A stretch of DNA of 64,000 nucleotides from Sphingomonas dokdonensis (GTDB lineage Bacteria; Pseudomonadota; Alphaproteobacteria; Sphingomonadales; Sphingomonadaceae), in NCBI RefSeq assembly GCF_002197685.1, contig NZ_NBBI01000006.1, forward strand, positions 62,001 through 126,000. The letters run 5' to 3'. Numbering within the stretch: the stretch's first letter is position 1; each line of letters begins with the position of its first letter. Below the pieces are notes generated by a model that did no database searches, was not told the origin of the DNA, and saw only the letters and a list, made by a program, of their open reading frames with translations. Below, one piece after another: positions 35,401 through 42,989 of the stretch. The translations under genes were made by a program, and so were the position numbers.

Positions 35401-36540
35401 TTGCCCGAGGAGCTGTTCCGTTCCGCCGACCTGCTGGTGCGCCGCGCGCCCGCCGCCGTGGCGCGCCGCGCCGGAGCGGTGATCGTGACCTTCGGCTCAT
35501 ATACCACCGAGCACAGGCTGGACCGGCCGGGCTTCGGCGAGGAATTCCTGGCCTCGATCGGCATCGACGCCATTCATGTGATCAACCGCCACAACCGCTG
35601 GTATCAGCACCCCGAGCGCGACGCGGCGCTCGCCACGGTGGCCGCGGCGGCGCGCGACTACGCCCGCGTGATCACCTACGGATCGAGCATGGGGGGCTAT
35701 GCCGCGCTGCGCTATGCCCAAGCCTGCGGCGCGCAGGCCGCGATCGGGCTGTCGCCGCAATTCTCGGTCGATCCGCGCATCGTGCCTTGGGAGACGCGCT
35801 GGCAGGCGGATGTGGCGCGTACGCGCTTTGCCGAGCGTGATTATGCCGGCGCGCCTGAGGGCTATGTGGTCTTCGACCCATGTCTCGCGCTGGACGCGCG
35901 CCATGCGGCCATGATCGTCGCGGCTAGCGGGGCAACCGCCATTCCGATCCCCTTCGGCGGCCACCCGGTCGGGCCGCTGCTGGTGGAAACCGGCGCGCTG
36001 CAGGCCGCGATCCGCGCCATCGTGGCGGGCACCTTCAATCCCGCCGAGATGCGCCGCCACGTGCGCCGCGAGCGCCGGCGGTCACAGCATCATCATTTCG
36101 TGCTGGCGCGGCATTGCGCGCCGCGCCATCCGGAAACGGCGCTGCGGCTGCTTGAACGCGCGGCCGCGATCGAGCCGGAGTCGCACCTGCTGAGCGCGCG
36201 CGCCGTCCTGCTCGACACGTTGGGGCGATCGGCAGAAGCCGCGCCGCTGCACCACGCCGCGCTCGCGCGCACGCCGAACGATGTGCATGCGCGCACCCGT
36301 TTGGCCGAGCATCAGGAGCTGACCGGCGACGCTGCCAGCGCCGCGCGCAGCCTGCGTGCCGCCGCGCGCGGGCAAGGCGGGTCGATCCTGCTGTTCATCC
36401 GCGTGCGGCAGATGCGGCTGTGGCTGCGGCGGCATCGGCTGCACTGGCTCGATCGGCTGGTGGGCGCGGCGATCCGGCGCAGCGCGCGGTCGCGCTTCCA
36501 CGCCACCATCGTCCGCGAGATCGGCGCCCATTTGCGATAG
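35401..36540 (+). CDS. Alpha/beta-hydrolase-like protein with C-terminal TPR segment
   Basis: 379 residues. The first about 220 form an alpha/beta-hydrolase-like domain: VIVTFGSYT, the nucleophile elbow YGSSMGGYAALRYAQ (Ser in G-S-S-M-G-G) and a late His in PFGGHPVG. Residues about 235-330 have TPR-like helical repeats (ALRLLERAAAIEPESHLLSARAVLLDTLGRSAEA, ALARTPNDVHARTRLAEHQELTG). The tail is strongly basic. Start is TTG at 35401 behind GGAGGG; an ATG 4 nt earlier is in another frame. Substrate unknown; it lies 63 nt after the exonuclease gene where the ligase gene is usually found. Confidence 0.7.
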   Translation: MPEELFRSADLLVRRAPAAVARRAGAVIVTFGSYTTEHRLDRPGFGEEFLASIGIDAIHVINRHNRWYQHPERDAALATVAAAARDYARVITYGSSMGGYAALRYAQACGAQAAIGLSPQFSVDPRIVPWETRWQADVARTRFAERDYAGAPEGYVVFDPCLALDARHAAMIVAASGATAIPIPFGGHPVGPLLVETGALQAAIRAIVAGTFNPAEMRRHVRRERRRSQHHHFVLARHCAPRHPETALRLLERAAAIEPESHLLSARAVLLDTLGRSAEAAPLHHAALARTPNDVHARTRLAEHQELTGDAASAARSLRAAARGQGGSILLFIRVRQMRLWLRRHRLHWLDRLVGAAIRRSARSRFHATIVREIGAHLR

Positions 36541-36541
36541 T

Positions 36542-37492
36542 TCAGCGCGTGGCGCGTATCGGGACCGGCAGGTTGCAGATATCCGCCGCGCCGGCCGGGC
36601 GGATGAAAAACGCATCGCGCCGATTGGCGCGCGCGGCGGCGTAGCGCGTCCAGCTGTCCGAACGGGTGGAAAGATAGGCAAAGGCGGGCCGCTCGGCCGC
36701 CGGCAGTTCCTGCGCCAGCCGGATGCGCGTGATCGGCACGCGCTGCTGCGGCTTTTCATAGAACCCGAGGCCGACCGTGCCGCGCGGCAGGCTGGAGAGA
36801 TGCTCGATCCCTTCGATTACGCGGCCGACCAGCGCGATGTTGCGATCGAGGTGGCGCGGCGCATGGCCGATCACCGCGTAGAGCTCCGCGCCCGTGCCGG
36901 TGTTGGGCGAGACGTCACGGCCCACTCCGACCATGCCGTAGCAATGCACCGGCCAGGCGGCGCCGGCGTCCGCTTGCTCCGCGCCGATCGGCCAGCCGCG
37001 ATAGAACAGGGTGGCGGGCGCATAGACGTCCGCCGGGCCGGGCGTACGCTCGGCCGCGGGCAGCGCCGCGAGCGGCATCGTGTAATCAGCCTCCGTTGCG
37101 GTGGAGAGGCCGGACGGCAGCGGCTTGCGCTCGCTCGCGTCGCCCCATTGTGCGACATAATTGTCCTGCACTCGATTGACGCTGGTGCCGTCCCACCAAT
37201 GCGCCGCCGCCAGCCGCCGCACGTTCGCCACCCACGGGCGCGCGAAAGGTGCGGGCATCAGCTGGATGACGACGCGGCGCCGCGCGCCGCCTGCACTGTC
37301 CGCCAGATCCATCACCATGAGATCCTCGGGCGCGACACTGACCCAATCGGCGGCGGACGCGGCGGCGACGATCTCGCTCGGCGACTGCGGATCGGGCGCC
37401 GCGCGACCGGCGGCTTGTGCAGCCGCCGCCTGGGCAAGCGCGATGACGAGCGGGAGAAACAATGCAGCCATGCCGGCATCGTGGCGCGGCAT
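36542..37492 (-). CDS. Cyclophilin-type peptidyl-prolyl isomerase, exported
   Basis: 316 residues with a signal peptide (AALFLPLVIALAQAAAAQAAG) and a cyclophilin-like domain. Seen: DLMVMDLADSAGGARRRVVIQLMPAPFARPWVANVRRLA, then WDGTSVNRVQDNYVAQWGD, WPVHCYGMVGVGRDVSPNTGTGAELYAVIG and LDRNIALVGRVIEGIEHLSSLPRG. The catalytic Arg (FHR in model cyclophilins) appears as V-N-R. ATGs at 37492 and 37471 both precede the signal peptide; no Shine-Dalgarno decides. Convergent with the hydrolase-TPR gene (1 nt between stops). Confidence 0.87.
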   Translation of the reverse strand: MPRHDAGMAALFLPLVIALAQAAAAQAAGRAAPDPQSPSEIVAAASAADWVSVAPEDLMVMDLADSAGGARRRVVIQLMPAPFARPWVANVRRLAAAHWWDGTSVNRVQDNYVAQWGDASERKPLPSGLSTATEADYTMPLAALPAAERTPGPADVYAPATLFYRGWPIGAEQADAGAAWPVHCYGMVGVGRDVSPNTGTGAELYAVIGHAPRHLDRNIALVGRVIEGIEHLSSLPRGTVGLGFYEKPQQRVPITRIRLAQELPAAERPAFAYLSTRSDSWTRYAAARANRRDAFFIRPAGAADICNLPVPIRATR

Positions 37493-37565
37493 AATGCGCG
37501 GCGCAATGCGCAAACGCTTGCACGCGGCGCGCCGGCAGCTTAGGGCGCGCTTCTTCCCGGTATGC

Positions 37566-37656
37566 GGAGCGGTGGCCGAGTGGTCGAAGGCGCTCGCCTG
37601 GAAAGTGAGTATACGGCAAAACCGTATCGAGGGTTCGAATCCCTCCCGCTCCGCCA
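37566..37656 (+). tRNA. tRNA-Ser(GGA)
   Basis: 91 nt including an encoded CCA. Acceptor stem GGAGCGG (37566-37572) pairs with CCGCTCC (37646-37652), followed by G and CCA. The anticodon arm CTCGC-CTGGAAA-GTGAG carries GGA; a long variable arm (TATACGGCAAAACCGTA) and the T arm with GGTTCGAATCC mark it as a class II serine tRNA. It decodes UCC and UCU. Confidence 0.97.
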
Positions 37657-38083
37657 AACCCGTTGTGTTGTTGATTCTTGTCTCGAACCGGTGAGATTCG
37701 CCCCTAGCGACGCGCATTTTGCGCGTGGCTCTCCGCGAGCTAGTGCGAACACCAGAAGTCGCGGTTATTCCGCTCCAGATCGCCCGAGGCTACGTTCGCG
37801 ACTTATGAAGACTGCAAAGGATATCGCGTCGGCCGCGTAAACGTTTTGCTTTCTGCGCTCGTCGAGGCAGTCGGGACGGCTGCCTCTAAGCGAAAGCGGA
37901 CCGGCAGCCTCTCGGCTGTAGCGAAGCTCCCGTTACGCAGCAGCCGTTTCGCAGATCCTGAAAGCGGACCTCCGTTCGTCTCCCTAGATGGCATGCTTAC
38001 CTGAGGATCAGTCACGAAGAGACGTCAGGGAGCGTTTGGTCGCGTTCAGCCTGGCAGATACTGTTCCCGGACCGGGCGAAAAG
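37657..38083. other. Non-coding stretch after tRNA-Ser, 427 nt
   Basis: No credible gene. It contains a short hairpin (ACGCGCA-TTT-TGCGCGT, near 37713) without a T-tract and two similar pieces (GCGAAAGCGGACC near 37888 and TGAAAGCGGACCT near 37958) that resemble degenerate intergenic repeats of sphingomonads. No integrase, and no second copy of the tRNA 3' end was seen in the window, so no island attachment is claimed. Confidence 0.5.
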
Positions 38084-38968
38084 TCAGCCGTCGATGCTCA
38101 CCGCATCCAGCCGGCGGTCCTTTGGGAGTGCGGCAAGCGCCGAACTCTGCTTGGATTTCTCGAATGCGGCCAGGATCCCCTCGAAGCGATCGCGAACGAC
38201 CTTTTCGTATTCGACGTGGCTCAGGATATACAGGTCGTTGTCCCTGACGCCCTCCACCACGCGCTGTGCCACGACCAGCGGGTCGATGCCCCCAGCCATC
38301 CACTCGCGCTGCCGATCGAGATCGGCCTGGCCGTAGGCCTTGTCATTCTCGCCGTAGATCGCGTTCTGGCGATTGCGCCGCCCGGCGTATATGTTGGTGC
38401 TCACCAAGCCCGGGCACAGGACGGAAACGCCGATATTCCTCGGCGCCAGTTGATGGCGCCAACCTTCGCTCATCGCCACGACGGCATATTTGGTGGCGCA
38501 ATACGGCTCCATTCCCGATGGACTGATTAGCCCGGCCATCGAGGCGGTGTTGATGACATGGCCGCCCTCTCCGTGGCTTTCAATCAAGGGAACAAAGGCC
38601 TCTACGCCATAGACCACGCCCTTGAGGTTGACATCGATCACCCAGTCCCAATCCCCCTCGGGCACGCTGCCCAGCGAACCGCCGGTGCCGATGCCTGCGT
38701 TGTTGGCGACCAGATGCACCTTTCCGAACTTCGCGATCGTCTCGGCCGCGCCTTTGCGCACTGACTCGCGGCTGGTGACGTCAACCTGCACCCATTCGGC
38801 CGTGACATTGCGAGCGCGCAGCTCCTCCACCTTGGTGCGCGCGACCTCGGCCTCGATATCGGCGATCATGATATTCATGCCTGCGCTGCCGAAGGCGTCA
38901 GCCATGGCGGCGCCCAGCCCGCTCGCGCCACCTGTTATAATGGCGGTCTTCCCGCGCAAATCTTTCAC
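38084..38968 (-). CDS. Short-chain dehydrogenase/reductase
   Basis: 294-residue classical SDR. Cofactor motif TGGASGLGAA (TGxxxGxG) at residues about 12-21, with D-I after beta-2 (IADIEAE) suggesting NAD; NNAGIGTGG, catalytic Ser in INTASMAGL and YCATK (Tyr-x3-Lys). A C-terminal extension (DRFEGILAAFEKSKQ) is longer than the minimum. Start is GTG at 38968 with GGGAGAG 7 nt upstream. A palindrome ACCGATCGGT lies 26 nt before the start. Substrate unknown, probably a hydrophobic alcohol. Confidence 0.92.
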   Translation of the reverse strand: MKDLRGKTAIITGGASGLGAAMADAFGSAGMNIMIADIEAEVARTKVEELRARNVTAEWVQVDVTSRESVRKGAAETIAKFGKVHLVANNAGIGTGGSLGSVPEGDWDWVIDVNLKGVVYGVEAFVPLIESHGEGGHVINTASMAGLISPSGMEPYCATKYAVVAMSEGWRHQLAPRNIGVSVLCPGLVSTNIYAGRRNRQNAIYGENDKAYGQADLDRQREWMAGGIDPLVVAQRVVEGVRDNDLYILSHVEYEKVVRDRFEGILAAFEKSKQSSALAALPKDRRLDAVSIDG

Positions 38969-39292
38969 GGCATCTCTCCCAACTACCGATACTTACCGAT
39001 CGGTTATCCCGGCAGCATTGCCGCAACCGTTGAGGTCCGCAAGAGAGTGTCCAACCTTTGTCAGGCTTACGCGAGCGACGACCACTTGCTGGAATACGGC
39101 GTGGCGGCGATCCGCCGACGGCGGGCGCTGGCGCGCATTAGCTAATAGTGCTCGCGAGGATGAACGCCGCCGCGCGGCCACGGCTTACCTATTAATTCTC
39201 AGGGTAACCGCGCCTGACAGCATCGCAGAGGCAGCCAGAACCGCCAGGTTATTCGCTTGCTATCGCGCACTCGATCCGCTCCCTTGCGGTTC
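38969..39292. other. Intergenic region between divergent SDR and M28 peptidase genes
   Basis: 324 nt without a gene I can support. It carries the palindromic site described separately near the SDR start. Nothing else recognised; the rest is GC-rich with stop codons in all frames. Confidence 0.5.
38985..39006. promoter_or_regulatory. Palindromic operator candidate before the SDR gene
   Basis: ACCGATCGGT (38995-39004) is a perfect 10-bp palindrome, with a second ACCGAT copy 10 nt away at 38985-38990. ACCGATCGGT-type sites are a common operator shape for TetR repressors in alphaproteobacteria. No regulator gene adjoins, so the partner is unknown. Confidence 0.45.
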
Positions 39293-40885
39293 ATGCTACT
39301 GCTTTCTCTCCTGCTCGCCGGCGCTGCCCCGACCATCTCGCCCGCCGAGATCAAAGCCGACGTGCGCGAACTGGCGTCCGACGCCTTCGCCGGCCGCGGG
39401 CCCGGCGAGGATGGGGAAGCGGCGACGCTTGCCTATCTCGAACGGCAGTTCGCCAGCGCTGGGCTGCAGCCAGCGGGAAAGAATGGCAGCTGGTATCAGG
39501 ATGTTCCCCTCGTCCGGCTCGACCGACTGCCGGGCGCCGCGCTTTCGCTGACCGTTGCGGGTCGCCCGATGCCTCTCGCGATCGGCCGTGAGGCGTCGCT
39601 CGGGCTTGCGAATGCGGGGCGAACGCAGATCACCGATGCTCCCCTGGTCTTTGCCGGCTTTGGCATCGTCGATCCGGCGACCGGCCATGACGACTTCGCC
39701 GGTGTCGACATGACCGGCAAGGTTGCGCTGGTGCTGGCGAACGATCCTGATTTCGAAGCTGGCAAGGACCTCGGCTTCGAGGGCAAGCGGCTCGTCATCG
39801 GGGGACGCGTCGGCTCGAAGTTCGCGGCGGCCCGGAAGGCCGGCGCAATCGGCGTGCTCGTCATTCATGAAGACGCCGCCGCCAGTTACCCGTTCAGCCA
39901 GGTCGCCCAGCCACTTCCGAGCGCGGTACCCGCGCCGCTGACGACCAGTTCACTCCAGATGACGGGCTGGCTGGATCGATCCGCCTGGGCGCCGCTGCTG
40001 AAGACACTCAAGCTCGACCTGGCGACACTCAAGGCGCGCGCCCGCGTGCCGGGTTTCCGGGCGATGCCGCTCGACGCGGTCAAGGTGTCGGCTTCGGGCG
40101 AGGTGAAGGCGATGCCGTTCACCAGCCGCAATATCATCGCGCGCCTGCCCGGTACTACACGCCCTGACGAGGTCGTGCTCTACGGCGCCCATTGGGATGC
40201 GAACGGACGAAACGCGCCGGATGCGACCGGCGATGCGATCCGCAACGGCGCCGTCGACAACGGCATCGGCACGGCCGAGCTCCTCGCGGTCGCCCGCGCG
40301 TTCGCCAAGGCGCCCCGCCTCGGCAGGACGGTCATGTTCGCCGCCTGGACCGCGGAGGAGAAGGGCCTGCTGGGCGCGAGCTTCTATGCCGCGCATCCGT
40401 TCACGCCGCTCGAGACCACCGTCGCCGTCATCAATCTCGATCCGCACGTCGCGCTGCCCACCTCCACGACGATCGAATTGATCGGTGGTGGTCGAACGAC
40501 GCTCGAAGACGAGCTCACGCGCGTGGCGGCTCAGCAGGGCCTGCGGGTGGTACCCGAGCCCAGCCCCGAAGCGGGATGGTATTTCCGCTCCGATCATTAC
40601 CCATTCGCGAGCGCCGGCGTGCCGGCGCTCGCGTTCCGCATCGGTCGTGATCTCGCGGCGGGCGGGGCCGCCGCGGGAAACCGGATCGTGGAACGCTATA
40701 ATGCCCGCTGCTATCACCAGCCCTGTGACGCATTCGACGCTGCCTGGACGGCGCAGGGCGCGGCACAGGAAGCAAACGTCGCCTTTGCACTCGGGCGCGA
40801 GCTTGCTGCAGGGCGATCATGGCCGGATTGGACGGACCCTGCGCTACAGACCAAGCGCGACATGTCGAAGGCCCGGCGACAGTGA
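39293..40885 (+). CDS. M28 family zinc aminopeptidase with PA insert
   Basis: 530-residue exported metallopeptidase. Signal peptide MLLLSLLLAGAAPT; a PA (protease-associated) insert about residues 110-230 (FAGFGIVDPATGHDDFAGVDMTGKVALVLANDP). Peptidase domain about 260-510 with metal ligands visible: His and Asp in LYGAHWDANG, Asp in VDNGIGTAELL, the catalytic E-E in WTAEEKGLLGAS, Asp in INLDPH and His in RSDHYPFASAGVPAL. The start at 39293 is chosen for the signal peptide; TTG at 39257 is an alternative, and neither has a good ribosome site. Convergent with the duplicated secreted protein. Confidence 0.9.
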   Translation: MLLLSLLLAGAAPTISPAEIKADVRELASDAFAGRGPGEDGEAATLAYLERQFASAGLQPAGKNGSWYQDVPLVRLDRLPGAALSLTVAGRPMPLAIGREASLGLANAGRTQITDAPLVFAGFGIVDPATGHDDFAGVDMTGKVALVLANDPDFEAGKDLGFEGKRLVIGGRVGSKFAAARKAGAIGVLVIHEDAAASYPFSQVAQPLPSAVPAPLTTSSLQMTGWLDRSAWAPLLKTLKLDLATLKARARVPGFRAMPLDAVKVSASGEVKAMPFTSRNIIARLPGTTRPDEVVLYGAHWDANGRNAPDATGDAIRNGAVDNGIGTAELLAVARAFAKAPRLGRTVMFAAWTAEEKGLLGASFYAAHPFTPLETTVAVINLDPHVALPTSTTIELIGGGRTTLEDELTRVAAQQGLRVVPEPSPEAGWYFRSDHYPFASAGVPALAFRIGRDLAAGGAAAGNRIVERYNARCYHQPCDAFDAAWTAQGAAQEANVAFALGRELAAGRSWPDWTDPALQTKRDMSKARRQ

Positions 40886-40961
40886 CCGCGCAGCGGGCGA
40901 TCGCTGGTTCCGAAGCGTCGCCTGCCGTGTCGCCGGTTTCGGTTGGATCGGTTTCGGCGCG

Positions 40962-42179
40962 TTAACGATCGACGCTTGCGAGAATACGTCTTGCCGTCAG
41001 CACCACGTCCAGCTCGTCGGTCCGCGGATTCAGAAAGTCGAGCCGCACACGATCGTCCGCCGTTCGGGTGACGGTCGCGGGAACGGAGCTGTTGGTCACG
41101 GTCCAGCCGGATGGAAGGACAACGGCGTTGTCTGCACGCCCGAGCGTCCGGCGCCAGATCAATTCGTCGCCTGCCAGGGTATATCGCTCGGGATCGGTAT
41201 AGGTTTCGGCGATGCGCAGCCGGCGGCTCTCGCCGGCCTTTACCGGCGGATAGCGGAACAGCACGGCAACGGTGGACGCATCGACATCCTTCGCATTCGG
41301 CTCCACTGATTTGACGGCATCGCCCCGAACCACTTCGGTCGAGAGCGGCAGGCCGGTATCCAGGTCACGCGCCGAAGGATCGGACACGATACTGCCCGCA
41401 CGCACGATGTTGACGTATGTCGCAGCGCCGACCCTGGTTTCGGTATAATCATGCGTCAGCGCGAACCTGTGGCTCTCGGGCGTATCGAGATAATAGACGA
41501 TGTTGCGGCTCTGATGGGCGCGCTCATCCACCGCGACGCTGCTGGCTGATCGCGTCACGCTCGCCCGTCGCGCCTTGAGGATCAGCGGCGCCTGGGCCGG
41601 CGTGACGTTCCAAAAACTGATGGCGATGCGGCCATCCTGCTGCCGGATGATCTGCGAGGGGTAGTTGCACGCGACCAGAACATAGCCCGCAGGCAGCACG
41701 ACGCTGTTCCGCTTGATCCCGAGTGACCGTTCGAAAACGATACCGTCCGCGTCTTCATGGTAGCTCGCCGCATCCTCATACGTCTTGTTGATCTGGATAC
41801 GGCCTCCGCCACCGTCGCGGGGCACCGGGCGCGCCAGATCCACCTTGATGTAGCGGCTACCCGGCTTGGCACCCGCCACTCCGCCCGCGGCCGCGACGGT
41901 GCCGTCGACCTCCGCAAAGTGCAGCGGTTTGCCCGTTGCGCGATCGAACACCTCCTCGTCGCTCGCGATGCTGCCGTCCCTGATCGGATTGTAGAAAGCC
42001 ACAGCATCCGGGGTCGCAGCGGTTACCTCGTAATAGATCCTGAACTTGTGATCGCGCGGCGCGAGGAGTTCGTAGCGCGTGTATCCATCCGCTTCCTGCT
42101 GTCGCGCCACCTCGCAGCGGGCCACCGCCGGAAAGAACAGGACCGCGGCCGCCGCTATCAGCCAGGCGTTCCGATGCAT
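40962..42179 (-). CDS. Secreted protein made of two tandem copies of an unknown domain
   Basis: 405 residues, signal peptide MHRNAWLIAAAAVLFFPAVA. No known family recognised. Residues about 35-206 and 228-400 are clear copies of each other. Compare HKFRIYYEVT with HRFALTHDYT, RDGSIASDEEVFDRATGKPL with RAGSIVSDPSARDLDTGLPL, NSVVLPAGY with NAVVLPSGW, and the ends LKARRA with LTARRI. Predicted to be beta-rich; no metal or catalytic motif is obvious. The ATG at 42179 has GGGAGAAG 6 nt upstream. It is convergent with the M28 peptidase and may be periplasmic or outer-membrane associated. Confidence 0.75.
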   Translation of the reverse strand: MHRNAWLIAAAAVLFFPAVARCEVARQQEADGYTRYELLAPRDHKFRIYYEVTAATPDAVAFYNPIRDGSIASDEEVFDRATGKPLHFAEVDGTVAAAGGVAGAKPGSRYIKVDLARPVPRDGGGGRIQINKTYEDAASYHEDADGIVFERSLGIKRNSVVLPAGYVLVACNYPSQIIRQQDGRIAISFWNVTPAQAPLILKARRASVTRSASSVAVDERAHQSRNIVYYLDTPESHRFALTHDYTETRVGAATYVNIVRAGSIVSDPSARDLDTGLPLSTEVVRGDAVKSVEPNAKDVDASTVAVLFRYPPVKAGESRRLRIAETYTDPERYTLAGDELIWRRTLGRADNAVVLPSGWTVTNSSVPATVTRTADDRVRLDFLNPRTDELDVVLTARRILASVDR

Positions 42180-42337
42180 CGTCTTCTCCCAGCCCACGTC
42201 AACGCTGGCCGACAGTTTGGCAGGTTCGCCGTGGCTGTCGAGGATAGTTCACGCAGCACAGAAGCGAAGATGGGATAACGAATGTCGGCCATTCGGCGGT
42301 CGTGTTTCACTCGCCGCTGCGACCGTTTGACGCCGCC

Positions 42338-42952
42338 TCATGCTGAATAGCTCGGCCGTGCAGCCATGCGGCCATGCCATGCGAGAACGCGCTCATGGCC
42401 GGTGAGTGGTTCCATGCCGATCAGCTTGGCGAAATCGATGATCGTGACCGCAGCGACATCTACGATCGAAAGCTTGTCACCCATGAGGAAGGTGCGGCCG
42501 TCTACCATCTCTTGGTCCAGCCAGTTCATCGATCGTTGCAGAACACCATGGTTCGATTCGCCAAAGGCATTGTGCTGCTCGATCAGCGCCGCCGTAGCGG
42601 GATGCGCGTGCCGCCAGAACATCTTCACCGGCTCGCCGATCTGGATCTCGATGCGGCGTACCCACATATCAACTGTCGCGATTTCGACCGGCGTGCTGCC
42701 GAACATCGGGGGCTCGGGCTGGATCGCATCCAGGTACCGACAGATGGCGATTGTCTCCGCGATCATCACGCCCTCGTCCGTTTCCAGCACCGGCACCTGG
42801 CCAAGCGAGTTGCGGGTGAGATGGTCGGCCGACTTGTGATCGCGTTGGCGCAGATCCAGCATGACTTCTTCCAGCGCGATCTGCTTTTCCGCGGCGAACA
42901 TGCGCACGCGCCGGGGATTTGGTGCGGGCATGGGTGCGCTGTAGAGCTTCAT
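42338..42952 (-). CDS. Glutathione S-transferase
   Basis: 204-residue two-domain GST. N-terminal thioredoxin-like domain: MKLYSAPMPAPNPRRVRMFAAEK, LGQVPVLETDEGVMIAETIAICRYLD (cis-Pro and the glutathione gamma-Glu site, E-T/S). C-terminal helical domain ends MGDKLSIVDVAAVTIIDFAKLIG (the D of the N-capping box). Start at 42952 has GGGGAAA 5 nt upstream. It follows the TonB receptor by 37 nt on the same strand and is probably cotranscribed; likely a detoxification partner of whatever the receptor imports. Confidence 0.93.
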   Translation of the reverse strand: MKLYSAPMPAPNPRRVRMFAAEKQIALEEVMLDLRQRDHKSADHLTRNSLGQVPVLETDEGVMIAETIAICRYLDAIQPEPPMFGSTPVEIATVDMWVRRIEIQIGEPVKMFWRHAHPATAALIEQHNAFGESNHGVLQRSMNWLDQEMVDGRTFLMGDKLSIVDVAAVTIIDFAKLIGMEPLTGHERVLAWHGRMAARPSYSA

Positions 42953-42989
42953 CGATTTCCCCTTGTCGGTTTCGCGGGTCACGGCCGTG

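Noticed and set aside
37493-37717. N-terminal extension of the cyclophilin gene containing AEREGFEPSIRF
   Set aside because: This peptide is the well-known false translation of a class II tRNA on its opposite strand; the real start lies after the tRNA.
37566-38083. tRNA-Ser as an island integration site
   Set aside because: No integrase and no repeat of the tRNA 3' end was seen in the window.
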